This document shows, piece by piece, positions 33,867-41,881 of a stretch of DNA of 64,000 nt (position 1 is its first letter; every line of letters begins with the position of its first letter). This stretch comes from an uncultured bacterium. Lineage in GTDB: Bacteria; Verrucomicrobiota; Kiritimatiellia; RFP12; CAIWXQ01. The translations under genes were made by a program, and so were the position numbers. The stretch lies in NCBI GenBank assembly GCA_903916675.1, contig CAIWXQ010000001.1, forward strand, positions 151,303 through 215,302, read 5' to 3'. The notes under the pieces are model-generated. The model was not told the origin of the DNA. It ran no database searches and saw nothing but the letters and a program-made list of their open reading frames with translations.

Positions 33867-34964
33867 GGCAGGTGCTTTCTTCCCGCCTTTCAGCTTTTCG
33901 ATTCCTTTCCCGATATTCTGCGGGCTCGTTGTCTCCCCACTGGTGACTGGCGACTGGCCACTGGCCGCTGATTCTCTCAGCCATTCCTCGACGATCTTTC
34001 GCACCTGCGCCTTGGCTTCCAGGAGCGGTGCGGGGATGGTGCAGCCGGCTGCGCGAATGTGCCCGCCGCCGTGGTAGCGGAGCGCGAGGCGGGTGGCGTC
34101 GAGCGGCTCGCGGGTGCGGATGCTGAGGCGCGTCACGCCCTCCTCGCCGGCCTGGTAGAAGAGGAGGGCCAGGAGGCTGTTGCGCAGCGAACGGGGGATT
34201 TCAATGAGGTCCTCGGCTTCGGTTTTGGTGCATCCGGCGGCGGCGAAGTCGTCGCGGGTCAGCGTGATGACGCCGATGCGGTCGTCGGCCCAGGTTTCGA
34301 GGCTCTGGAAGGCGCGGCGCTTGAGCTCAAGGACCTTGCGCTCGAACGAGCCGTAGAGGCGGTCGTTGATCCAGGCGGTGCGCACGCCGTACCGCAGAAG
34401 GTCGGCGCCGCAGCGCAGCGTGCGGGGGGTGGTCAGGTCATAGGCAAAACGGCCGGTGTCGGTGATGACGCCGACCCAGAGCGCCTCGGCTGCGGCGCGG
34501 TCGAGCGGCCAGCGGGCATGGCGGATCAGGCGCCAGATCATCTCGGAGGTCGAGCCCATGCGGGGCTCGATCCAGTTGATCTGTCCGAAGCGCGGGTTGG
34601 TGCGATGGTGGTCGATGTTGGCGACAGGCAGGCGCTGGAGCAGCGGCTGCAGTGGTTCGGGGATGCGGTCGGCCGTGCCAGCGTCGAGGCAGACGATGGC
34701 TGTGGCAGGGAGCTTGGCGGCTTCAGCCGGGGTGACGACGGCCTCGCTCCCCTCAAGGAAATTGACAAGCCCAAGCTCGGCAGGGTCGGCCGCGACAACA
34801 GCCGGCTGCCCCTGGAGCGTCAGCGTGCGCGCCAGGCCGAGCGCGGCGCCGAAGGCGTCGCCATCCGGACGCATGTGGCCGGCGATCAATTTCAAGCCGG
34901 GCTGCTGCAGGAAGGCTGCCAGTTGCGGCAGGAGGGCGCGGGCGCTGGATGGCGAGGAAGGCAT
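33855..34964 (-). CDS. DHH/DHHA1 phosphoesterase (NrnA-like nanoRNase/pAp phosphatase)
   Basis: A 369-aa protein starting MPSSPSSARALLPQLAAFLQ; an upstream in-frame start at 35063 adds 33 residues unlike the family. Motifs: LIAGHMRPDGDAFGAALG (motif I/II), CLDAGTADRI and VANIDHHRTNPRFG, the DHH signature, with DHHA1 at the C terminus (ALRYHGGGHIRAAGCTI). NrnA-type enzymes degrade 2-5 nt RNA fragments and dephosphorylate pAp. It is convergent to nothing and has the oligopeptidase gene just downstream, so the two may be co-transcribed. Confidence 0.85.
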   Translation of the reverse strand: MPSSPSSARALLPQLAAFLQQPGLKLIAGHMRPDGDAFGAALGLARTLTLQGQPAVVAADPAELGLVNFLEGSEAVVTPAEAAKLPATAIVCLDAGTADRIPEPLQPLLQRLPVANIDHHRTNPRFGQINWIEPRMGSTSEMIWRLIRHARWPLDRAAAEALWVGVITDTGRFAYDLTTPRTLRCGADLLRYGVRTAWINDRLYGSFERKVLELKRRAFQSLETWADDRIGVITLTRDDFAAAGCTKTEAEDLIEIPRSLRNSLLALLFYQAGEEGVTRLSIRTREPLDATRLALRYHGGGHIRAAGCTIPAPLLEAKAQVRKIVEEWLRESAASGQSPVTSGETTSPQNIGKGIEKLKGGKKAPALPS

Positions 34965-35067
34965 GCCCAACAGGATAACCGCTGGACGTGGCAGGTGTCG
35001 AGGGAGAGGCGGTTCGCGGTTTAGGCAGAAGGCTGTCAGGGATGGTGTGGCCGCGGAAGGCATTTGG

Positions 35068-35200
35068 GGTCGCTATCGGTATCGAAAAGCGGCTGTTCTG
35101 GCCGTCGAATCAGCGGATTCAGCACAAGCGGTCGACCCCGATACCGACTACCGACGCCGACTCCGGTATGATTTGCATGCTTACCTTTGCCTAACAGCCT
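35068..35200. repeat. Hexamer-hairpin repeat, type B, inverted copy
   Basis: GGGGTCGCTATCGGTATCGA then AAAGCGGCTGTT on the left, and GTCGACCCCGATACCGACTA on the right, are inverted arms. The AACAGCCGCTTTTCGAT motif (reverse strand) matches AACAACGGCTTTTCGATACC at 51885, so this is an inverted relative of the copies at 39205 and 51840. It separates divergent nrnA-like and holA genes. Confidence 0.6.
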
Positions 35201-35251
35201 TCCCTGACAAGACACTTGCCACGTGCTGCGCGGCGGCCTACTCTTACTGGC

Positions 35252-36379
35252 ATGCCTGTCAATCTCCACCTGGTCTGCGGCTCGGACGATTACCTGGCCG
35301 AGCAGCAGGCGCGTGCGATCGTGGATGCGACCGTACCAACGGCGGAGCGCGTGCTGGGGCTTGAGATCCTCGACGGCCGGGTCGACACGAAGGATGCCGC
35401 TGTGGCCGTCATCCGGCAATGTCTGGAGTCTGTGCAGACCGCCGGTTTCTTTGGTGGCGGCAAGCTGGTATGGCTGCGCAACGCCACGTTCCTCAATCCA
35501 CAGTCCCGTCCCGGCGACAGCGAGGATGTCAAGGCGCGCGTGGCCGAACTGGTGACCCTGCTCAAGGGCGGGCTGCCCGCCGGCCAGCGGCTGCTGATCA
35601 CGGCGGTCTCGGTTGCCCGCAACACCGCGTTCTTCAAGGCCTGTCAGGCAACGGGCGAGGTTTCCGACTTCGGCAGCGGCGAGAAGCCGTGGGATCAGGA
35701 GAAACTGGCCCGGGAGCGGCTGGACGGTCTATTGCAGGACGCCGGGCTGGAGATGCCGGAGGAGGTGCGCGACCGGTTTCTGCAGCGTGTGGGAACCTCG
35801 ACGCGCCTGCTGGCGGTTGAGCTGGAGAAGCTGCGGACGTACCGGGGGAAGGCGCCGGGGGCGGTGACGGCGGAGGACGTGGACGCGATCGCTTCCGTGG
35901 GACGCGAGGCCATGGCGTGGGATCTGACGGACGCCCTGGGTGATCGCGACCCGGCCCGGCTGGTGGCGGCCCTGCGGCGGCTGGAGGCGCAGGACGAGAA
36001 CGCCATCGGCCTGGTCACCATGGCCGAGCGGCGCATCCGCGAGATGCTCATCCTGCGGCAGGCGATCGACCAGCGCTGGCTGCAGGTGCGGGATTCGGAC
36101 CGTGGCGTCTTCTGCCAGTGGGGCGATCCGCTGCCGGAAGAAGCCGACCGCATGCTGCAGTCACTTCCCAAGGATCCGCGCAAGACCGCGCCGTTCATCC
36201 TGCGCCGGACCTCAGCGCAGGCAAAGCGCTACACGCTGCAGGAGTTGCGGCGCGCGCGCCACCTGCTGATCGAGCTGCGCGAGCGCCTGGTTTCCTCCTC
36301 GGCGCCGCCGGATATCCTGCTGGAGACAACGCTGCTGCGCATCATCGGCCTGCATCCCGCAATCGCCGCCGCGCGATAG
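35252..36379 (+). CDS. holA: DNA polymerase III subunit delta
   Basis: A 375-aa protein starting MPVNLHLVCGSDDYLAEQQA, the standard HolA N terminus (GxD.yL...). FFGGGKLVWLRNATFL, LLITAVSVARNTAFFKA, and FLQRVGTSTRLLAVELEKLR with the following helical domain (ALGDRDPARLVAALRRLEAQ) match the clamp-loader delta fold. It opens the sliding clamp within the DnaX complex. The upstream ATG at 35216 would add 12 residues of no family character, so 35252 is preferred. Confidence 0.9.
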   Translation: MPVNLHLVCGSDDYLAEQQARAIVDATVPTAERVLGLEILDGRVDTKDAAVAVIRQCLESVQTAGFFGGGKLVWLRNATFLNPQSRPGDSEDVKARVAELVTLLKGGLPAGQRLLITAVSVARNTAFFKACQATGEVSDFGSGEKPWDQEKLARERLDGLLQDAGLEMPEEVRDRFLQRVGTSTRLLAVELEKLRTYRGKAPGAVTAEDVDAIASVGREAMAWDLTDALGDRDPARLVAALRRLEAQDENAIGLVTMAERRIREMLILRQAIDQRWLQVRDSDRGVFCQWGDPLPEEADRMLQSLPKDPRKTAPFILRRTSAQAKRYTLQELRRARHLLIELRERLVSSSAPPDILLETTLLRIIGLHPAIAAAR

Positions 36380-36517
36380 CGCGGGCTTTGACAGGGGGGT
36401 GGGGACACAGAGGGCACAGAGCGGGAATGAGCGCACAGAGGATTGTTGCAGGCGAAGGACGGATCCTGACCGCCTGAAGAAGTTGCAGTCACCAACCCCT
36501 CGGCGGACTCTTGCTCG

Positions 36518-36678
36518 TTCACAGAAAGAGTGACAAGGCAGACGGGTTTTTTCAAGAGCTGTGGGGAGTTCTTCGGGGTCGGGGTCACTATCGGAATCGG
36601 TAGCGATTGAATATCCGACCCCGATACCGATACCGACGCCGACCTTGATGCGTTTGCCACTTATTACGATCGTGAAAT
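36518..36678 (+). repeat. Hexamer-hairpin repeat, type A, copy 2
   Basis: CGTTCACAGAAAGAGTGACA through AGGCAGACGGGTTTTTTC, then GGGGTCGGGGTCACTATCGG and the complementary arm ATATCCGACCCCGATACCGA, are closely similar to 18285-18446. The region from 36380 to 36753 holds no gene besides this element. Confidence 0.7.
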
Positions 36679-36753
36679 AGGCACCTCTCCTTGCTGTCGG
36701 CAGAAGAGCCTTGCGACTTGTGCCGCCCAAGGGGGGATGGTACAAAGAACGTC

Positions 36754-38751
36754 ATGTCGTCGGCTGCGCAACAAAGCGAATTCCTGGCCCTGGGCGAGCG
36801 CCCGCTCGATCCCGGGGTGCCCGAAAATGCGCGGCCGCGGGTGGGAACGATCTTCCTTCGAACGCCGGGCCTGGTGACGCGCACGTCCATGCACGCGACC
36901 CAGCGGTTGGCGTGGATCGACGCGCTGAACGAGGCGCGCGTGGCTGCCGGCGAGGGGCCGCTGAGCGAGGCCGAGACCGAGGAGGAGTGGGCGCACTCGG
37001 TGGACCTGCTCTTCAGCGACGGCCATGTGCTGATCCGTCCGGACCCTGCTGCCATGGACCTCGCGTTTCAGGCGGACGAACTGCTCCAGCAGCAACTGCG
37101 GATCTCCAAGCGCCAGATCCGGTTCCTCAACATTGCCAACGACCGCGTCCGCGGCGCCCTGCGGGCGCGCGGCGAATACTGGCGCATGAGCAGCGTGCCA
37201 CGGCTGCAGGAACAGATCGTCGCGCACATCCGCGGCGCGCGCGTCGCCATCGACGGACTGCCGATCTACTACTACAACCAGTCCACCGGCACGCGGTTCG
37301 TGACGCTGCAGGAGTTCGACGCGCTGCGGCAGCAGCCGGACCACGTGCTGCGCAAGATGCTCCTCGAGATCCGCACCTTCAGCCTGCGGCGCAATCGGCA
37401 GGGGAGCCCGGAGATCGATTTCTTCCTGGCTGCGCCGGCCTTTGGCCGCCGCAACCTTGAACCGGTGGACTTCGTGGAGCTCGACGGCGTTGGGCTGCGG
37501 CGCGCGCACGACGAACTGGCGGCGACATTCCACGGGGAGGTTCCGGCGGCGCTGTGCGAGGACAACCCCGCCGAGATCGAATGGCGCAACCGGATGTTTG
37601 CGGCGCTGATCAGCGGGCTGCACGAGACCGCCGCCAAGGAGATTGTGCAGGGGCTCTCGCCGGAGTTCTTTCTGCAGATCGAGTGGCTCCCCGGCGCGCG
37701 CATCGAGGAGGGCGAACTGCTGCTCGATCCGGTCTTCGCGGAGGCCGACGCCCTGCAGCAGGACGCCGAACTGCAGGCCCTGTGCGACCCCCGCGCCCGG
37801 GAGTTCATCTTCAATTACGTGCGGGAATTCGGCGACATCGAGTACGTCAACATCGGCCGGATCGGCCACTCGCTGTCGCTGCGCCGCGAGGAGACGCGCC
37901 GCACCACGGTCTACATCGCGGAGGTCAAGCAGCTCGGCAACCCCGTGCCCGTGGTGCGCATCATCCGCCTGCACAAGTGGGGGATCGCGGAGCACCTCAA
38001 CGACGGCGTCGACCTGCTGACATCCATCCTGCGCGCCGAGGACTACGCCGACTACATCCTCGACCGCCGCCTCGGCTGCCGCCAGCTCGGCATGCACCTC
38101 CCCGCGCATGTGCAGACCCGGCGCATCAGCGAGCGCTACACGGGGCGGAACGAGCGTTACTACGGCCAGACCTACTGGACGACCTGTCTCGAGCGCGACT
38201 ATGTCGACGGCCGCGCCAGCGACAAACTGCCCGACGCCTCCTACCAGAACCCCGAGTTTAACCGCCGGCTCGCGCACCTGCTGGGCGAGGCGGCCGCCGT
38301 GAACCTGATCGTGGGGCGCATGCGGCTTGACGATGCCAGCGTGCTGTTCGACGACGGCGACGAGGTCATCCTGCTCGACGCCGGGGGGCTGCCTGCCACG
38401 CTGGCGGTCTCGGATCACACCGGCACGTTCACGAACTACCAGGGCGATTTGTCGCAGGACCTGGCCACCTATGCCGAGGTGGTGAACCGGCGCGCGCCGC
38501 GGATGCCCAATGCCGCGGAGTTTGCGGAGATCTATCTCGAGACGTTCGTGCAGCGCTTCGATCGCACGCAGGAAGTCTACCGCGAGCGCCGCCGCGCCTT
38601 CGACTCGCTCTTCAAGCACCGGCCGTGGGATCCGGGCGGCAGCATGGCCTTCCGCTGGTTCCACGTGCTCAAGCGGCTGGACGCGGCTGATCCCCGCCAA
38701 CTCGCGGCCGGCATCCGGCAGCATCTGCATCTGCCGGCGCCTTCGGCGTGA
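36754..38751 (+). CDS. Large cytoplasmic protein of unknown function, possibly kinase-like
   Basis: A 665-aa protein with no signal peptide and no domain that I can name. The start at 36754 (MSSAAQQSEFLALGERPLDP) is preferred over 36691. Two regions suggest a protein-kinase-like fold, by inference only: VYIAEVKQLGNPVPVVRIIRLHKWG, like a Lys-bearing beta-strand pair, and LIVGRMRLDDASVLFDDGDE followed by VILLDAGG, which mimics a catalytic loop and DxG segment. The sequence VNIGRIGHSLSLRREETRRT lies between. The 142-aa exported protein gene starts only six bases downstream, so they are probably one transcript. Confidence 0.55.
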   Translation: MSSAAQQSEFLALGERPLDPGVPENARPRVGTIFLRTPGLVTRTSMHATQRLAWIDALNEARVAAGEGPLSEAETEEEWAHSVDLLFSDGHVLIRPDPAAMDLAFQADELLQQQLRISKRQIRFLNIANDRVRGALRARGEYWRMSSVPRLQEQIVAHIRGARVAIDGLPIYYYNQSTGTRFVTLQEFDALRQQPDHVLRKMLLEIRTFSLRRNRQGSPEIDFFLAAPAFGRRNLEPVDFVELDGVGLRRAHDELAATFHGEVPAALCEDNPAEIEWRNRMFAALISGLHETAAKEIVQGLSPEFFLQIEWLPGARIEEGELLLDPVFAEADALQQDAELQALCDPRAREFIFNYVREFGDIEYVNIGRIGHSLSLRREETRRTTVYIAEVKQLGNPVPVVRIIRLHKWGIAEHLNDGVDLLTSILRAEDYADYILDRRLGCRQLGMHLPAHVQTRRISERYTGRNERYYGQTYWTTCLERDYVDGRASDKLPDASYQNPEFNRRLAHLLGEAAAVNLIVGRMRLDDASVLFDDGDEVILLDAGGLPATLAVSDHTGTFTNYQGDLSQDLATYAEVVNRRAPRMPNAAEFAEIYLETFVQRFDRTQEVYRERRRAFDSLFKHRPWDPGGSMAFRWFHVLKRLDAADPRQLAAGIRQHLHLPAPSA

Positions 38752-38757
38752 AAGCGG

Positions 38758-39186
38758 ATGATGCCAAAATTGAAAGCACTCGCATGGGGAACAGTTGTGA
38801 CGCTGTGTGCTTCCTGCATGGCGATCATGACCTCGCACGGCGAATCCTGGCAAACGATACAATCGCGCGGCGGGTTGCGCGTTGACAATCCGATTCGGCA
38901 AAGCGAAGGATCCCTTTTCCTGCCGGTGATTTGCGATGTAAGCGGCATGCAAGCAATTACGGTCCAGCCGAAGAAACTCGATTCCGCCTCGGTTGTCAGG
39001 CGTATTGACGTAACGATTGAAACGGGGCGAATCGGGATCCAAATCGTTACGTGTCTTACGGACAAACGGCACCAATCAATGACGAAGGGCGTTGACCTTG
39101 GCATTCCTCCCAGTGGAAGATATCGCGTAGAATATCTAAACCCCGATGGAAGCACGGTTCTTGTGAAAGAAATCGAAATCAAGTAA
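38758..39186 (+). CDS. Exported small protein, unknown function
   Basis: A 142-aa protein with a signal peptide (KLKALAWGTVVTLCASCMAI, ending SHGES). The mature part is about 115 residues, probably a single beta-sandwich (LFLPVICDVSGMQAITVQPK, RIDVTIETGRIGIQIVTCLT, YRVEYLNPDGSTVLVKEIEI). GC content is clearly lower than in the gene before it. Function unknown. It follows the 665-aa gene after six bases. Confidence 0.55.
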   Translation: MMPKLKALAWGTVVTLCASCMAIMTSHGESWQTIQSRGGLRVDNPIRQSEGSLFLPVICDVSGMQAITVQPKKLDSASVVRRIDVTIETGRIGIQIVTCLTDKRHQSMTKGVDLGIPPSGRYRVEYLNPDGSTVLVKEIEIK

Positions 39187-39204
39187 TTATCTGTCGTCAA
39201 CTAC

Positions 39205-39350
39205 AGCATCGGGGTCGGCGTCGATAACTTGTGCGGAATTCGCTGATCTGGCGACGCGGACAACCGCTTTTCGATACCGACCCCGACCCCGACGCGATGC
39301 AGACAGTGTCGGAAGCCAAGAAGACCGTGTGACTCATTTTCGCAAGACTC
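39205..39350. repeat. Hexamer-hairpin repeat, type B, copy
   Basis: GCATCGGGGTCGGCGTCGAT on the left and CGATACCGACCCCGACCCCG on the right are arms of a hairpin around about 60 bases. The tail GACGCGATGCAGACAGTGTC... TGACTCATTTTCGCAAG matches 51915-51985. Confidence 0.65.
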
Positions 39351-39402
39351 AGTAGATCGAACAATCATGTGTGACAATCCAACCCGGAATACGGAGATCA
39401 CC

Positions 39403-40173
39403 ATGAAGGCGGTTATTTTTTCCGGCAGCCAGCTCTGGATCCGCCGGGACGGCGCGCAGGCTGTCTGCTGGCTGGACGCGGAGACACGGCGCGGCGCGGC
39501 ACTCTGGACTGAGCCGCTCGAGGCCGCGGACGGCGCGGCCGTGGAGGCCGTGGATCTGGTGGCGGGCACGGCAGAGCCCGACGGGATCGAAGGCGTGACG
39601 CTGCGCGATTTCTTCGACCTGGCCACGCTGGCAGACTACGCCCTGGCTGCCCGCGCCTTTGAGCTGCTGCACTGGCGGCGCTCGCACCGCTTCTGCGGCC
39701 ATTGCGGCCGCCCCCTGGCGCGGCACGCGAGTGAGCGCGCCATGGCTTGCGCCGGCTGCCGCGACCTGGTCTTTCCGCGCACCAACCCGGTGGTGATCGT
39801 GCGGGTGACGCGCGGGCGGGAGATCCTCCTGGCGCGGCGCGCACACGGCGCCACGGCGTTCTACAGCGTGATCGCCGGGTTCGTGGAAGCTGCCGAGACG
39901 CTGGAGGCGGCTGCGGCGCGCGAGATCGCGGAGGAGGTCGGCCTGCGCGTGCGCAACCTGCGCTACTTCGGCAGCCAGCCGTGGCCGTACCCAAACAACC
40001 TTATGCTGGCCTTCACGGCCGAATACGACGGCGGCGAGATTTGCGTAGACGGCAAGGAGATCGCAATTGCCGGGTGGTTTACGCCCGGGAACCTGCCGCC
40101 CATTCCGCCGCCGGTCAGCATCGGCCGGAAATTGATCGATGCGTGGGTGGAGGAGGAGCGGGGGAAGGTTTAG
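39403..40173 (+). CDS. nudC: NAD(+)/NADH pyrophosphatase, Nudix family
   Basis: A 256-aa protein; ATG at 39403 follows GGAG at 10 bases. HRFCGHCGRPLARHASERAM with ACAGC gives the four zinc cysteines of NudC (CxxC...CxxC). VFPRTNPVVIVRV precedes the Nudix box GFVEAAETLEAAAAREIAEE followed by VGL, with the full GX5EX7REUXEEXGU pattern. SQPWPYPNNLMLAFTAEY is the NudC-specific SQPWPFP motif, used to bind the substrate. It cleaves NADH or NAD-capped RNA to NMN plus AMP. Confidence 0.9.
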   Translation: MKAVIFSGSQLWIRRDGAQAVCWLDAETRRGAALWTEPLEAADGAAVEAVDLVAGTAEPDGIEGVTLRDFFDLATLADYALAARAFELLHWRRSHRFCGHCGRPLARHASERAMACAGCRDLVFPRTNPVVIVRVTRGREILLARRAHGATAFYSVIAGFVEAAETLEAAAAREIAEEVGLRVRNLRYFGSQPWPYPNNLMLAFTAEYDGGEICVDGKEIAIAGWFTPGNLPPIPPPVSIGRKLIDAWVEEERGKV

Positions 40174-40206
40174 GGCAAACGGTGGATGGGCTGGAGAGGC
40201 ACACAA

Positions 40207-40260
40207 ACCGCAGAATATCGAATATCGAACCGCAGAACCAGGAAGGACCCCCCCCCCCGG
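40207..40260. repeat. ACCGCAGAATATCGAATAT repeat, copy 2, followed by an 11-C tract
   Basis: ACCGCAGAATATCGAATATC and GAACCGCAGAACCAGGAAGG match copy 1 at 33825-33866. Eleven C follow at 40248-40258. Confidence 0.6.
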
Positions 40261-40323
40261 CGGAGGGGTGGCCGCAGGTCGGGGTGGGTAGGTGCCTCGC
40301 CACACCCGCGTGCCTGGCAACCA

Positions 40324-41058
40324 TTATCTTCCCGCAGCCAGGCGTGCAGCGAGGCGCTCGGGGAGGCCGGCCTGGCGGTTCTTTGCCATGGCGGTGGCCA
40401 CGTCGTATTCCACACGGCGGAAGGTGATGGTCCGCGTGTCGGTGCTGTAGATGACGTAGGAGCTGCGCGGGTCGCCGTCGCGCGGCTGTCCGACGCTGCC
40501 GGTGTTGATGAAGTATTTGACACCGGTTGCGATGCGGATCTCCTCCGGCTGCCACCGCACCACCTCGTGCCGCTTCTCGAAGACCAGCGGGATGTGCGTG
40601 TGGCCGTGAAAACAGAGCGTGGTGCGCTGGTAGGTGAAGTGCGACTCCGCGTCGAGCTGGTCAAACACGTACCCCCAGTGCTCGGGCGCGTCGAGCGTGC
40701 TGTGGACGAGCGTAAACCCGGCGATGGACTTGGTCAGGGGGAGGCCGGCCAGCCAGGCGGCGTCCTCCGCGGCCAGCTGCTGGCGCGTCCAGGCAATCGC
40801 GCTGGCTGCCAGCGGCTGGAAATCGACCAGTTTTTCCTCGTTGTGCGAGCAGTAATGGTCGTGGTTGCCGCGCACAGTGGGGCTGCCGAGCTCGTCGCGC
40901 ACGATGCGAATGCAGGCGCCTGGATCGGCGTTGTACCCCACGACGTCGCCCACGCAGACGAAATCCGTCACCGACAGGCTCCGGGCGTCCCCGATCACTG
41001 CCTGCAGGGCCTCGAGGTTGGCGTGGATATCGCCGAGTATCGCGTAGCGTCGGTTCAT
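40324..41058 (-). CDS. Metallophosphoesterase (calcineurin-like)
   Basis: A 244-aa protein starting MNRRYAILGDIHANLEALQA; the far upstream start at 41298 overlaps ispD and is not used. Metal-binding motifs in order: GDIHAN, GDVVGYNADP, RGNHDHY, and FHGHTHIP. The order and length fit the family of small phosphodiesterases or bis(5'-nucleosyl)-tetraphosphatase-like proteins. The natural substrate is unknown. It lies downstream of ispD on the same strand with a 52-bp gap, so probably in one operon. Confidence 0.85.
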   Translation of the reverse strand: MNRRYAILGDIHANLEALQAVIGDARSLSVTDFVCVGDVVGYNADPGACIRIVRDELGSPTVRGNHDHYCSHNEEKLVDFQPLAASAIAWTRQQLAAEDAAWLAGLPLTKSIAGFTLVHSTLDAPEHWGYVFDQLDAESHFTYQRTTLCFHGHTHIPLVFEKRHEVVRWQPEEIRIATGVKYFINTGSVGQPRDGDPRSSYVIYSTDTRTITFRRVEYDVATAMAKNRQAGLPERLAARLAAGR

Positions 41059-41110
41059 GGCGCTCGTGGCGTGCCGCCGGCCGTGGGGCTGGCAGCACGC
41101 GGTTGCCGCA

Positions 41111-41797
41111 TCAGCTGCCCTGGATCTTGAGCAGCGCGGCTGCCACGGTGAGATCCTCGGCGGTGGTGATCTTGGGGTTGGCCCTGGGCCATTCGACCAG
41201 GCGGACCGGCTCGCCGAGCGCCTCGACAGCCGCCGCCTCGTCAGGCGCGGCCGTGTCCTTTTCGGCCATCTTGGCATAGGCCTTGCGCAGCAGTTCAACC
41301 TTAAACGTCTGCGGCGTCTGCACGGCCCAGAGCTTGTCGCGCTCGAGGGTGTGGTCCACGACGGCCCCGCGGGCGACGAACTTGATGGTGTCGATCACGC
41401 GGGATGCGGCGACGCCCGAGCCGGTGCGCTTGGCGGAGCGGATCGTCTCGGCGATCAGGTCGGGCGTGACGCAGGGGCGCGCGCCGTCATGGACGGCGAC
41501 GATGCGCGTGTCAGGGTCGATCGCGGCCAGGCCGTTGGCCACCGAATCCTGGCGCCGCGCGCCGCCGGCCACGATCGCGCGCAGTTTTGAGATGCCGAAC
41601 ATCTGCGTCGCGCCGCGCGTGGCCAGCAGTTTCTCCTTGCGGACCACCAGCACGATCTGGTCGATCTCGTGGCATTGCTCAAAGGCCAGCAGCGACCATG
41701 CCAGCACCGGGCGCGCGCCCAGCGAGAGGAAGGCCTTGTCCGTTCCGACCCCCATGCGCTCGCTTTTTCCGGCAGCCACAATAATCGCGGAATTCAT
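41111..41797 (-). CDS. ispD: 2-C-methyl-D-erythritol 4-phosphate cytidylyltransferase
   Basis: A 228-aa enzyme of the MEP isoprenoid pathway. SAIIVAAGKSERMGVGTDKA is the CTP-binding loop, HDGARPCVTPDLI the catalytic Asp region, and GVAASRVIDTIKFV with WAVQTPQTFKVELLRKAY the substrate-binding elements. It couples CTP to MEP. GGAG lies ten bases upstream of the ATG. It is transcribed with GreA and the phosphoesterase on the minus strand. Confidence 0.92.
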   Translation of the reverse strand: MNSAIIVAAGKSERMGVGTDKAFLSLGARPVLAWSLLAFEQCHEIDQIVLVVRKEKLLATRGATQMFGISKLRAIVAGGARRQDSVANGLAAIDPDTRIVAVHDGARPCVTPDLIAETIRSAKRTGSGVAASRVIDTIKFVARGAVVDHTLERDKLWAVQTPQTFKVELLRKAYAKMAEKDTAAPDEAAAVEALGEPVRLVEWPRANPKITTAEDLTVAAALLKIQGS

Positions 41798-41881
41798 GGA
41801 AGACTCCAGCTTTTGCCGGGTTCCCCGGCACTCGTGTTTCCGACTTTCATAGTGGCACTTCCCGCGGCATTCGTCAATCGA

